This document shows, in pieces, positions 35,166 through 43,228 of a stretch of 64,000 nt of DNA. Location: the NCBI RefSeq assembly GCF_018613325.1, contig NZ_JAGGQJ010000011.1, positions 124,001 through 188,000 of the forward strand, written 5' to 3'. The stretch is from Bacillus sp. ISL-34 (GTDB lineage Bacteria > Bacillota > Bacilli > Bacillales > DSM-1321). The notes under the pieces were generated by a model, which was not told the origin of the DNA, did not search any database, and saw nothing but the letters and a program-made list of their open reading frames with translations. Every line of letters begins with the position of its first letter. The stretch's first letter is position 1. Made by a program: the position numbers and the translations under genes.

Positions 35166-36302
35166 ATGAGCGAATTACCTGCATTAATAAACGATAGAAA
35201 ACCATATATACAAGAGGTCTGGAAAAAGTCCGGATTCGGACAACTTACCCCGATTCAAACGAAAGCGATTCCCGTGATTGTCGAGGGAAAAGATATCATG
35301 GCCGAATCACCGACAGGTACAGGAAAAACATTAGCATATTTACTTCCATTGCTGGAAAAGATAGATCCTGAAAAAAAATCGCCCCAAGCTTTGATTTTGG
35401 CATCATCACGAGAACTGGTCATGCAAATCAATGAAGAAATTCGCATTTGGTCAGAGGGAAGCGGCATCACGGGTGCAGCATTCATCGGCGGTGCTAATGT
35501 GAAAAGGCAGTTGGACAAACTGAAGAAGCGTCCACAGGTGATTGCTGGAACACCTGGACGGATTTACGAATTGATTGCCCAAAAGAAATTGAAGATGCAT
35601 GAAGTTAAGACGATTGTACTTGATGAAGGTGACCAATTGATCACTCCGGAGCATATGGGAACGATCAATAATATTATCAAAACAACGCTAAAGGACCGGC
35701 AAATCATGGTGTTTTCAGCGACCCTGCCGGAGGAAACGGAAAAAGCGGCCCGGGGATTCATGAACGAACCCGAAATGATCAAGGTTGATAAGCATGAAAA
35801 AATGGAATCAAAGGTGGACCATCTTTATTTTGTTGTTGAGAGACGGGAAAAGTCCAAGATTCTTGAGAAAATCACAAGACTTAAAGATGTGAAGGCCCTT
35901 GCCTTCCTGAATGATATAGCAGAGCTGAGCGTCTTACATGAAAAGCTGAGCTATAAAGGCATTGAAATGGGCGTGCTTCACGGTGAATCCAATAAAGTCG
36001 ACAGGGAGAAAGCGCTGCGCAAGCTTCGTTCCGGGAAATCCCCGATGCTGATAGCAACGGATGTAGCGGCAAGGGGGCTTGATATTAAAGGTCTTACTGC
36101 GGTCGTTCATATTGATATGGCTGATAACATCGAACAATATATCCATAGATCCGGGAGAACTGGGCGTGCAGGTGCAGATGGCACTGTCATTTCAATCGTA
36201 ACGGAAAGAGAAGAGCGAGAGTTGAAAAAAATGGCTCGTGAACTGGAGTTACCATTAAAGAGAGTAACCTTCTATGGTGGAAACATCGTAGTCGATGAAT
36301 GA
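35166..36302 (+). CDS. cshC: DEAD-box RNA helicase (CshC/YfmL-like)
   Basis: ATP-dependent RNA helicase of 378 residues with minimal flanks. Seen are the Q motif (GFGQLTPIQ, 23-31), motif I SPTGTGKT (48-55), PGRI, motif II DEGD (153-156) instead of DEAD, motif III SAT, VAARGLD and motif VI HRSGRTGRAG. The short form without a C-terminal basic tail matches CshC/YfmL, linked in B. subtilis to 50S ribosome maturation. AAAGGAG precedes the ATG at 35166. It is 47 nt after the kinase gene and may share its transcript. Confidence 0.9.
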   Translation: MSELPALINDRKPYIQEVWKKSGFGQLTPIQTKAIPVIVEGKDIMAESPTGTGKTLAYLLPLLEKIDPEKKSPQALILASSRELVMQINEEIRIWSEGSGITGAAFIGGANVKRQLDKLKKRPQVIAGTPGRIYELIAQKKLKMHEVKTIVLDEGDQLITPEHMGTINNIIKTTLKDRQIMVFSATLPEETEKAARGFMNEPEMIKVDKHEKMESKVDHLYFVVERREKSKILEKITRLKDVKALAFLNDIAELSVLHEKLSYKGIEMGVLHGESNKVDREKALRKLRSGKSPMLIATDVAARGLDIKGLTAVVHIDMADNIEQYIHRSGRTGRAGADGTVISIVTEREERELKKMARELELPLKRVTFYGGNIVVDE

Positions 36303-36307
36303 ATGGG

Positions 36308-36344
36308 AAAAAGGGACGGCCATGGCGGCTGTCCCTTTTTTTTT
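36308..36344 (+). terminator. Terminator after the helicase
   Basis: AAAGGGAC-GGCC/GGC-GTCCCTTT stem with a long T tract. Confidence 0.92.
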
Positions 36345-36473
36345 ACAAATGCCTCTTAGAATTTAAATTTAAAAGAGTTGCTCATTTTACAGAATCCAAC
36401 TGAGCTTGTTCATCCAGAAATCATATTATATTGACTAAATCCAGGGGTTCATTAATGGGTGATAATCATGGAT

Positions 36474-36487
36474 GAAAACGCTTCCTT
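36474..36487 (+). promoter_or_regulatory. cre-like site before methionine gamma-lyase
   Basis: TGAAAACGCTTCCT fits TGNAANCGNWWNCA except the last base and lies 54 nt upstream of the start codon. Confidence 0.4.
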
Positions 36488-36540
36488 TATATGGGTTTTT
36501 GACATATGATAGCAATAGACATAGGTTAGGAGGAGACGGT

Positions 36541-37716
36541 ATGACAGGAAAGTATAAGCAGTTTGAAACGGCAGTAATCCATGAAGGATATGACTCGAAG
36601 AAGCATTTAGGAAGCTTGGCAGCACCATTATTCCAAACCTCAACATTCACTTTCGAAAATGCCGAGCAAGGGGAGAGGCGTTTTGCCGGTACGGAGGATG
36701 GATATATTTATTCGCGACTTGGAAATCCAACGGTACAGGTGCTTGAAGAAAAGATCGCCGCTTTGGAAGGCGGGGAAGCTGGCCTTGCTTTCGGTTCAGG
36801 CATGGCTGCCGTTTCAGCTGTACTTTTTGCGTTAACAAAAACAGATGACCACATCCTGTGCTCACAGGGGTTATATGGTTGTACCTTTGGCCTCCTACAG
36901 CTAATGAAAAATAAATACCGCATCACTCATGATTTTTGTGAAATGGATACAGAAGAACAGGTAAGGAAAATGATCCGGCCGGAAACGACCTGCATCTATG
37001 TAGAAACCCCGATCAATCCGACGATGAAAATGATTGACTTACAAATGGTGGTGAGTGTTGCGAAGGAATATAATGTGACGGTCGTAGTCGATAATACGTT
37101 TTCGACGCCATACCTACAGAGACCGCTTGAGTATGGCTGTGATATCGTCCTTCATAGCGCTACGAAATATCTTTGCGGGCATGGTGATGTCGTTGCAGGA
37201 CTTGTCGTCGGTAAGAAGGAATTCATGAATCAGGTAGCTGGCACTACACAGAAGGATATCGGTGGAATCATTTCACCATTCGATGCCTGGTTACTATTGC
37301 GGGGGTTAAAGACCTTGCCAGTCAGGATGGACCGTCATTCGGCCAATGCAATGGAAATCTTTCATGAACTCAAGAAACATCCAAAGGTTAAAAAGGTATA
37401 TTATCCAGGTGATGAAGCTTCACCAGATCATTATATCATGCAAAAACAGATGAAACATGGCGGCGGCCTCATCTCTTTCGAATTGCATGGCTCAAAACAG
37501 GATGCACAGGAATTCCTCAATAAATTGAAACTAATCAAAATTGCCGTAAGCCTTGGGGATGCCGAAACATTGATCCAGCATCCCGCTACCATGACGCACT
37601 CTGCCGTTCCTGAAGATACACGGGAACAAATGGGCATCAGTGACCAGCTGGTCCGTCTCTCAGTTGGCCTAGAAGCTTGGCAGGATGTCTGGCAAGATCT
37701 TCAGCAAGCATTTTAG
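36541..37716 (+). CDS. mgl: L-methionine gamma-lyase
   Basis: Cys/Met metabolism PLP enzyme of 391 residues that splits methionine into methanethiol, ammonia and 2-oxobutyrate. The Schiff-base lysine is Lys209 in SATKYLCGHGD. Tyr112 and Cys114 in LYGCTF match the tyrosine and the cysteine diagnostic of methionine gamma-lyases, rather than the residues usual in cystathionine enzymes. YSRLGNPTV and DNTFSTPYLQRP complete the active site. AGGAGGAG precedes the ATG at 36541. No SAM or T-box leader is seen. The stop overlaps the end of the convergent TspO-like gene by 4 nt. Confidence 0.9.
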   Translation: MTGKYKQFETAVIHEGYDSKKHLGSLAAPLFQTSTFTFENAEQGERRFAGTEDGYIYSRLGNPTVQVLEEKIAALEGGEAGLAFGSGMAAVSAVLFALTKTDDHILCSQGLYGCTFGLLQLMKNKYRITHDFCEMDTEEQVRKMIRPETTCIYVETPINPTMKMIDLQMVVSVAKEYNVTVVVDNTFSTPYLQRPLEYGCDIVLHSATKYLCGHGDVVAGLVVGKKEFMNQVAGTTQKDIGGIISPFDAWLLLRGLKTLPVRMDRHSANAMEIFHELKKHPKVKKVYYPGDEASPDHYIMQKQMKHGGGLISFELHGSKQDAQEFLNKLKLIKIAVSLGDAETLIQHPATMTHSAVPEDTREQMGISDQLVRLSVGLEAWQDVWQDLQQAF

Positions 37717-38449
37717 GCTACCCTATTCCTTCTATTTTTAATAAAGATGGTGATGGATATGATAAAAGTGATGGCAGCCAGGATATAAGAAATGTCTGTG
37801 ATTACCGGATAGGCGGAGCTATTCCGTATCCCGATGCCTATGACCGCCCAAACGAATACGAGAGGATAGCACCAATCCCGGTTTTTACCCGCAAATACAA
37901 AAGCCAGGATTGTTGCTGCAATCAGCAGGACCATCGTCCAGATTAAACTTGAAATCCCAAAACCGTCCCATTTGATATATGTGAGGTAATAAGAAATGTC
38001 AGCGATCGTTGCAACACTTACCCAGCCTGTATAAACGGAAAACGGAAATAGGTCGAAAGGAGCATGCTCCATTTTTTTATGCTTGTATAAATGACCATTA
38101 AAGTAGCCAAAAGAGCAATGATAATGAATACGGATAACAAAAAGTGTTCATAGTGCCAAGCCAAAAGCCAAGCACCATTCAGGACACAGCTTAAAGCGAA
38201 CCAAGGGAAGGAAGCCTTATAAGCATGTCTGTTTTGATGTTTGCTTAAAAACTGCCTGAATACCCAGATGGCGAGCAGGAAATAGATCAAGCCCCATATG
38301 GAAAATACATATCCGGCAGGAGTGAAAAGGACATCCAGTTCATCGGAAATCTCTCCAGATGTCTGGCCGTACAATGGCAGGAAATTAGCTAAAAAATTCA
38401 TCGTGACGACGAACAGATAGAAAATCAAGTTGATGATGGAAATAAGCAT
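37713..38449 (-). pseudogene. TspO-like tryptophan-rich membrane protein, frameshifted
   Basis: Two overlapping frames together give one membrane protein of about 245 residues in the TspO/tryptophan-rich sensory family. The first (from 38449) has NFLANFLPLYGQTSGEISD and FTPAGYVFSIWGLIYFLLA. The second (to 37713) has DISYYLTYIKWDG and WCYPLVFVWAVIGI. They meet at a run of seven T (38072-38078; A on the coding strand). The joined region is 737 nt, one short of a multiple of three, and one added A restores a single frame (IKK-MEHAPFDLF). AAGGAGG precedes the ATG. This could be a true mutation, a slippery phase-variable run, or a sequencing error. Confidence 0.65.
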
Positions 38450-38688
38450 GGGCTTCCTCCTTATATGAATTGTGATCCTCTAACCCTATTCCTCATATTT
38501 ATCCTTGTTAATCTTTTCGGAGCACATCGGGGACTTGGAGGTCGTTTTTCCATAAAGAGAGGAAGTTTCTGTAACAATTGAACCATTTAAGGTCAGAAAT
38601 TTTACATCTGCACTTTATGGTGATAAAATATTCAAAGATTCATATTATTTTAGTCCTTCGGGGTCGTAAGATATCATATAAAATAAAT

Positions 38689-38732
38689 AAACCGCCTAAA
38701 CCTTTATACAAAAGGGTTTGAGGCGGTTTTTG
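38689..38732. terminator. Hairpin downstream of the integrase gene
   Basis: ACCGCC-AAACC and GGGTTT-GGCGGT arms around TTTATACAAAA with A and T tracts on both sides, able to end transcription from either direction. Confidence 0.8.
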
Positions 38733-38750
38733 TTTGTTCTGTTTTAATAA

Positions 38751-38770
38751 TTGGTAGGGATTTTGGTAGG
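38751..38770. repeat. Direct repeat, candidate integrase arm-type sites
   Basis: TTGGTAGG occurs twice (38751-38758 and 38763-38770), 12 bp apart, 35 bp beyond the integrase stop, where arm-binding sites or the att core are usual. Confidence 0.4.
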
Positions 38771-38804
38771 AAATCTGAAATAATAACAGAACACTAAAAA
38801 GGAT

Positions 38805-39920
38805 TTAAGAGTAATTGTTCAGCATTTTTTCAAGTACCTTAGCTGCATCAGCCTGCATGTTTGGCATCATATGAGAATAGGTATCTAAGGTGACTTTGAT
38901 GGAAGAATGTCCCAATTGTTCTTGGACAATCTTAGGGTGAACATTTGCACTGAATAGCAAGGATGCACATGTATGGCGCAAATCATGAAAACGTATCTTT
39001 CTCATTTCTGTTCTCTCCAATACCCTTTTCCAATCCCGATCGAAAGTTCCTAAGCTTCTCGGCCGGCCATCTATTTGGCAAACCACTAAATCATGATCTT
39101 CATAATCCTGACACACTAACTTCTCTTTAAGAATCATTGTCCTATGCTTTTTCAGCTCATTGATAACGGTAGGTGCGACGGTTATGGACCTATACCCTGA
39201 ATCTGTCTTAACGCCTTTAATAAGACCTTGCCTAGCCTTTAACGACTGACTAATCCTTATCTGAGAAGTTTCAAAGTTAATATCCTTCCAACGCAAGCCC
39301 AAAAGCTCACCGCGGCGCATGCCTGTATAGATCGCCAGGATAAACAATATTCGATACCGGCCATCTATCTTACCTAAAAACTGCTTAACCTCTTCTGTGG
39401 TCCAGTAATCAATTTTAGGCTTACTGGTCCGGGGCTTAGATCCTTTATCTAAAAGGTCAAATGGATTCTTGACGATTAATTCCTTTTTTACTGCTGTTTT
39501 AAAACATGTATGAATCAGATTATATATTTTACGGACAGTACCGTCAGTCAATTCTTTATCCTGTAAGGCCTTGATAAGGCGCTCAATATGAATAACGCTA
39601 ACCTTTTGTAGAGGGATATGTCCAAGCTCAGGGATAATATGATTGGACAGGTGTCCGTTGTTTGTATGTCTTGTCTCAGGGGATATATCTTGTTTATTCT
39701 CCAACCATTCTTGAATGTATTCACCGAAGGTAATTTTAGTAGGATCTACATAGCTGCCTTTTAACCATTCAGTTCTTGCAGCAGCTTCTGCATCTCTTGC
39801 TTCTTTCTTCCCTGTAAATCCACGCTTCTTAATCGTTTTACGTTTGCCTGTTGTATCCTTCACTTCAAAGGCATAATAGTAGGCAGTTTTCCCATTCTTC
39901 TCATACTCATAGATTGGCAT
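38805..39920 (-). CDS. int: Prophage tyrosine recombinase (integrase)
   Basis: Site-specific integrase of 371 residues. An N-terminal AP2-like arm-binding domain (about 1-55; YYYAFEVKDTTGKRKTIKKRGF) is followed by a SAM-like core-binding domain (about 60-150). The catalytic domain has Arg in YTGMRRGELLGLRW, His-x-x-Arg in FHDLRHTCASLL, His/Trp-region QEQLGHSSIKVTLDTYSHM and the nucleophile Tyr in DTYSHM. The ATG at 39920 has AGGAAGG six nt upstream. It marks the left edge of the prophage and reads outward. No excisionase was found beside it. Confidence 0.94.
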   Translation of the reverse strand: MPIYEYEKNGKTAYYYAFEVKDTTGKRKTIKKRGFTGKKEARDAEAAARTEWLKGSYVDPTKITFGEYIQEWLENKQDISPETRHTNNGHLSNHIIPELGHIPLQKVSVIHIERLIKALQDKELTDGTVRKIYNLIHTCFKTAVKKELIVKNPFDLLDKGSKPRTSKPKIDYWTTEEVKQFLGKIDGRYRILFILAIYTGMRRGELLGLRWKDINFETSQIRISQSLKARQGLIKGVKTDSGYRSITVAPTVINELKKHRTMILKEKLVCQDYEDHDLVVCQIDGRPRSLGTFDRDWKRVLERTEMRKIRFHDLRHTCASLLFSANVHPKIVQEQLGHSSIKVTLDTYSHMMPNMQADAAKVLEKMLNNYS

Positions 39921-40314
39921 GGGTAACCTTCCTCTCACAATATATGTAATTGAATTATAAAATCTTGTAAAAATATAAGCAAATAAAGTACGAGGGAATT
40001 AGGGAAAACATTAGAAAAAACTAATGATAATTTGAGGGTACAATGTGTGTTGTTAGGCGAAATAAGTGTTAAATTTATATTATCGAGAATAAAGGAAAGT
40101 GGCGGCATTCAAATGGTGTCGTCTCTTTATGGAAAAATGAGGAACATAATTTCTTTTGTCGAATTTATAAGGCGAAAGGAGGGGCCTTTATTGGAAAAAG
40201 AAATTAGATGTCAGTCTAAAAGATTGGATTAATCACTTAATTTCCTTACCCTTGTAAAAATTATCTTATTATGTGGTAATATTGTACTGTTGTACCAATA
40301 AAGGGGGTATTTTT
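39921..40314. other. Region between integrase and first accessory gene
   Basis: No conserved gene is seen. It holds the first GGTGTCGTC...TGTCGAA leader module, a good AAGGAGGGG ribosome site and a TTG-started reading frame of only 13 codons (40191-40232). This may be a leader peptide or the remnant of a deleted gene. The usual divergent repressor/cro pair is absent. Confidence 0.45.
40115..40163 (+). promoter_or_regulatory. Leader module A with 0A-box-like motif
   Basis: GGTGTCGTC at 40115 and TTTTGTCGAAT with TGTCGAA at 40157-40163, the latter identical to the Spo0A 0A-box core. Both parts recur at 41879-41921. Confidence 0.5.
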
Positions 40315-40629
40315 ATGGATTTCTTCAACTTTGAGACGGAAATTGATGCAGAAATTAGGCAAATGAAATATAATTTAGCATCGTATCTTATGATCGACAT
40401 AAAAAATGTTGATTTAGATGGAACGAATTTTAAAAGGGAATATTATAGTGATAATTTAACTTTATACAGGTCACATGAAGATACGCTAATGTACCTAACT
40501 GACAATCAAGATGTATCTACAAACAATGTTGAATTAGTTGATTTAAAAGTTATATTAGGTAATGTTGCTTTTCGTAGAACAAATCAAAAGAAACAAGCTA
40601 TAGAGTTAGAGCGTTTCTTGTCAGAATGA
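40315..40629 (+). CDS. Hypothetical protein, first gene of a two-gene cassette
   Basis: An acidic, AT-rich protein of 104 residues that I do not recognise; no signal peptide or membrane segment. It is rich in Asp/Glu and Asn (FETEIDAEIRQMKYNLASYL, then a C-terminal basic patch RRTNQKKQ). AAAGGGGGT precedes the ATG at 40315; the frame from 40273 lacks a site. The next gene starts 4 nt after its stop with no ribosome site of its own, so the two are translationally coupled. A role as partner or antidote of the DUF2971 protein is only a guess. Confidence 0.7.
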   Translation: MDFFNFETEIDAEIRQMKYNLASYLMIDIKNVDLDGTNFKREYYSDNLTLYRSHEDTLMYLTDNQDVSTNNVELVDLKVILGNVAFRRTNQKKQAIELERFLSE

Positions 40630-40633
40630 TATT

Positions 40634-41482
40634 ATGAGTAAATTTTTATATCACTATACAGGGGCATTTGCCTTAAAAAATATAATTCAAACTAATTCAT
40701 TCTGGATAACGAAAAGTGAATACTTAAATGATGCAACAGAACAAGTAGTTATTATGAGGCTATTAAGACACTTTAATAAGACTAATTACAAAATGAGTAA
40801 TGAAATTCAAGATTTTATTACGAAAGAGCTTGAAAAGTATTTAAATGAATATAACTATTATATTTTATCATTTTCTGAAAGTGATGATTCATTGCCTTTA
40901 TGGAACTATTATGCTGAAAATGATGGTTACAATATTGGTATGCAGCTAGATGATGTCTTGGGTTTAATGGAGTCATACTTTAAAGGATTTGATGAAGAAA
41001 TACAAGTTATTAATACAAAAGTAGAGTATGTTGATGAAGGTAATACTAATGAAAAACTCTCTATGAAAATTAACGAGTTACTTCTACCGTTTATACACTT
41101 TACCGTTGAAGATCTAGTCAATCCTTCTAAAATAGAAAAGTTAGAAGAAGTTATTTTAGAACTTGCTAATATGTCCTTTTCAATTAAAAATTCAGCATAC
41201 TCGTCTGAAAAAGAGGAAAGGATTGTAATTATTTCTAAAAAAGATAGTGATTTAACAGCACAAGAAGAATTCAGAGTTTTTAGAGGAGCATTCATTCCAT
41301 ATATTGTATTTAATAAAGAGAGTAATCCAGAATATTTAATCCCTATAAAAAAAATTAAAATAAGTCCATATCAAACTTTAGATGTGACAAAAAGTAGTAT
41401 ATTATACATGCTCAATCATGGTAGATATAAAGATATGATTGAAGAGGATATAACTACTTCTATGATCCCTTCAAGATATTAA
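40634..41482 (+). CDS. DUF2971 domain protein
   Basis: Soluble protein of 282 residues. It shows the DUF2971 pattern: FLYHYTGAFALKNII near the start, SFWITKSEYLNDATE, then SFSESDDSLPLWNYYAENDGYNIGM, and a C-terminal EERIVI...FRVFRGAF with YLIPIKKIKISP. The His, Tyr and Glu spread loosely resembles ADP-ribosyltransferase folds, which is an inference without structure. Function of the family is unknown; it is often found in mobile regions. Base composition is far more AT-rich than the late phage genes. It is coupled to the preceding 104-residue gene and closed by a strong terminator, forming a self-contained cassette. Confidence 0.78.
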   Translation: MSKFLYHYTGAFALKNIIQTNSFWITKSEYLNDATEQVVIMRLLRHFNKTNYKMSNEIQDFITKELEKYLNEYNYYILSFSESDDSLPLWNYYAENDGYNIGMQLDDVLGLMESYFKGFDEEIQVINTKVEYVDEGNTNEKLSMKINELLLPFIHFTVEDLVNPSKIEKLEEVILELANMSFSIKNSAYSSEKEERIVIISKKDSDLTAQEEFRVFRGAFIPYIVFNKESNPEYLIPIKKIKISPYQTLDVTKSSILYMLNHGRYKDMIEEDITTSMIPSRY

Positions 41483-41496
41483 GTGTAGAAAGAATT

Positions 41497-41525
41497 TACA
41501 TCCGATTAATCGGATGTATTTTTTA
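41497..41525 (+). terminator. Terminator after the DUF2971 cassette
   Basis: Perfect palindrome TACATCCGATTAATCGGATGTA followed by TTTTTT. Confidence 0.92.
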
Positions 41526-41832
41526 TTGCTTCTACAAAGCAGCTAATGTCCCAGCCAGAAGGGCAAGTGTTCAAAGGGGAAGCCTGAACAGCTTTCTGTC
41601 TAAGCACCTTTAGCTGTTTTGTTGTGCCAATAATTTTACAAACGAATGTTCCGTACTCGGATTGCAGTACGGCGGTTAGCGTACTCGAATTGCAGTACGC
41701 CAGAGTACTCGGATTGCAGTACGCTAGAGTACTCGAATCGCAGTACTCTAAAATTTTTTCCTTCATTAGAGTGAAATTCCTAAAGAAAATCTTTAAAGAA
41801 AATATATAAAGAAAACCCTCTGAAGGATTCAT
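41506..41832 (-). CDS. Doubtful minus-strand frame across the palindrome cluster
   Basis: A frame of up to 108 residues. It encodes a repeated YCxSSTLA pattern where it crosses the GTACTCG repeats, then a non-repetitive tail (FVCKIIGTTKQLKVLRQKAV). No ribosome site precedes either possible ATG, and the stop lies inside the neighbouring terminator. The tail looks protein-like, so it may be a decayed gene; I recognise no family. Confidence 0.22.
   Translation of the reverse strand: MNPSEGFLYIFSLKIFFRNFTLMKEKILEYCDSSTLAYCNPSTLAYCNSSTLTAVLQSEYGTFVCKIIGTTKQLKVLRQKAVQASPLNTCPSGWDISCFVEAIKNTSD
41653..41746. repeat. Four copies of an 18-bp palindromic repeat
   Basis: GTACTCGRATYGCAGTAC occurs at 41653-41670, 41681-41698, 41705-41722 and 41729-41746, with periods of 28, 24 and 24 bp. 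Each copy has GTACT/AGTAC arms. G and A (fifth-from-centre) forms alternate between copies. It sits in a non-coding gap between two cassettes. Confidence 0.8.
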
Positions 41833-41878
41833 TTAATTTATAACATAGAGAAAAGAGAAAAGGAGCGGTACTTATAAA

Positions 41879-41921
41879 GGTGTCGTCTTTTATTAAAAGG
41901 ATTCTGTCATCCTATGTCGAA
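41879..41921 (+). promoter_or_regulatory. Leader module B with 0A-box-like motif
   Basis: GGTGTCGTC at 41879 and TGTCGAA at 41915-41921, the latter 26 nt before the next start codon, repeating the order of module A. Confidence 0.5.
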
Positions 41922-41946
41922 TTTTTGATATAAGGAGATGAATCAA

Positions 41947-42546
41947 ATGGGTAAAAAAACAACAGTGGGATTTGGCTTAATTACTTTAATATGTATGGGT
42001 GGTCTACCTATTCTAATAAACGGCCTCATGTTTAAACATTATTTCCCTGTAGCTGGTAATGTAGTAACATGGATAGGTTCTTTAAGTAGTATTTGGGGAG
42101 CAATAATAGGTGGGGTAATATCAGGGGCACTGACTTTAATAGGGGTAAGACTAACTATTAAAAACGAACTAAATAAAGAATTTCAAGGAAAAATGCCCGA
42201 ACAATTAATGAATATTGAAGATATCATTTCATTTATAAGAAAACAAAATGCATTATTAAATAGAGGTACTAGGCCAGAAGAGACATTGCGTCTAAGAATG
42301 AATTACACATACCAAGGTCTAAGTGAGGATGGTTTATTAAAGAAGTCAACAGCTGTTAACCTACACACATATTCAACTGTGAGAAAACTTTATGATTATA
42401 TATATAATTCATTATTTCCCAACCACATCTCTACTTTCACAGAGAATGAAGTTAAGGAGTCCTACAAAACATGTCTTGATGCATTAGAGTTGGAACACAA
42501 AAAAATAATCAGTGAAATAGAAAAATATGAAGCAAAAAGAAAATGA
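41947..42546 (+). CDS. Hypothetical membrane protein in accessory cassette
   Basis: Protein of 199 residues with two predicted membrane helices (about 8-27 and 37-64, with a glycine-rich second helix WGAIIGGVISGALTLIGV). A cytosolic, charged helical region of 130 residues follows. I do not recognise a family. The general shape, a short membrane hairpin plus helical domain, occurs in phage superinfection-exclusion and abortive proteins, but nothing specific supports that here. ATG 41947 is chosen nine nt after AAGGAG. It has its own leader and terminator. Confidence 0.65.
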   Translation: MGKKTTVGFGLITLICMGGLPILINGLMFKHYFPVAGNVVTWIGSLSSIWGAIIGGVISGALTLIGVRLTIKNELNKEFQGKMPEQLMNIEDIISFIRKQNALLNRGTRPEETLRLRMNYTYQGLSEDGLLKKSTAVNLHTYSTVRKLYDYIYNSLFPNHISTFTENEVKESYKTCLDALELEHKKIISEIEKYEAKRK

Positions 42547-42576
42547 GCACCCATCATATTGGGGGCTTTTATTTTG
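42546..42576 (+). terminator. Terminator of the membrane protein cassette
   Basis: AGCACCC/GGGGGCT arms, 8-nt loop, TTTTATTTT tail; its first base overlaps the last base of the stop codon. Confidence 0.65.
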
Positions 42577-42594
42577 AAGGAAATTATCTTCTTT

Positions 42595-42601
42595 TGTCGA
42601 A
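42595..42601 (+). promoter_or_regulatory. 0A-box-like motif C
   Basis: TGTCGAA inside CTTTTGTCGAATC, 28 nt before the next start codon. Confidence 0.45.
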
Positions 42602-42628
42602 TCTGTAGTACATAAGGAGGTGTTTTGC

Positions 42629-42877
42629 ATGTTGATTGAAATCGAAGGGGAGACTACTTGTCAAGATTGTAAGCATGACTTTAGGTGGTATTACTTTTAT
42701 AAGGAAAAGGGTGTCTTTAAAATACCGCGTTATAGCAATAAGGAATGCGCTACATTAGTGACAGCTAATGAAGATAAAACACCAAAGAGTCTAAAAGTTC
42801 ATTGTTCTAAACAAGAATGTGGATATCCAAATTATTTTGATGTCGATTACACCAATGTGAAAATAACCAAACAGTAA
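42629..42877 (+). CDS. Small zinc-ribbon-like protein
   Basis: Protein of 82 residues with four or more cysteines arranged as CQDC near residue 10 and HCSKQEC near residue 60, suggesting a zinc ribbon. It is otherwise unrecognised. AAGGAGG lies nine nt before the ATG at 42629. It forms a single-gene cassette with its own upstream TGTCGAA motif and downstream terminator. Confidence 0.65.
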   Translation: MLIEIEGETTCQDCKHDFRWYYFYKEKGVFKIPRYSNKECATLVTANEDKTPKSLKVHCSKQECGYPNYFDVDYTNVKITKQ

Positions 42878-42883
42878 AAGCGA

Positions 42884-42909
42884 AGCGCTCAAAACAGAGC
42901 GCTTTTTAT
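42884..42909 (+). terminator. Terminator of the zinc-ribbon cassette
   Basis: AGCGCTC-AAAACA-GAGCGCT followed by TTTTTATT. Confidence 0.88.
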
Positions 42910-42933
42910 TATGGAGAAAGAAGAGTGAGCTCG

Positions 42934-43125
42934 ATGAAGTTTGCTGACCATTTATCTAAATCGGATATTCAGAAATTCAATCAACTTAGAAGAGGCAGCA
43001 AGCAGAATAAACCTGAATCCAAGCCTAAGAGAAAAGAAGAATTAAGTTTTGAAGATTGGGAAGATATCATGGGGAAGAATCGTGATACTTACAAAAAAGT
43101 TGGTGGAGCTGTAAGAAGGAAATGA
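42934..43125 (+). CDS. Small basic phage protein
   Basis: Protein of 63 residues: FADHLSKSDIQKFNQLRRGSK, a lysine-rich linker, SFEDWEDIMGKNRDTYKKVGGAVRRK. Similar small basic proteins are common in Bacillus prophages, with no known function. GGAGAAAGAAG precedes; a GTG at 42925 is an alternative start. This is the only cassette here without an upstream TGTCGAA. Confidence 0.65.
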   Translation: MKFADHLSKSDIQKFNQLRRGSKQNKPESKPKRKEELSFEDWEDIMGKNRDTYKKVGGAVRRK

Positions 43126-43179
43126 TGATAAGTAAGTACGAGACCATATCGTTGATATTAACTAAATGGTTTAAATCAA

Positions 43180-43205
43180 GGCACTCATTCATTGAGTGCT
43201 TTTTA
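43180..43205 (+). terminator. Terminator of the small basic protein cassette
   Basis: GGCACTC/GAGTGCT arms, ATTCATT loop, TTTTTA tail. Confidence 0.82.
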
Positions 43206-43228
43206 TATAAAGGTTATTTATCTCCTTT

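Larger units (their letters stand above)
38450..38804. other. Chromosome-prophage junction region
   Basis: No gene is seen. It carries the TspO-like gene's promoter, one strong hairpin and a short direct repeat next to the integrase. The left attachment site is expected here, but its core cannot be defined without the right end. Confidence 0.45.

Noticed and set aside
36345..36540. SAM riboswitch or T-box before methionine gamma-lyase
   Set aside because: No conserved stem set, T-box sequence or leader terminator is visible.
38450..38804. tRNA gene as prophage attachment site
   Set aside because: No cloverleaf-like sequence is seen; the junction is intergenic and its att core cannot be fixed from one end.
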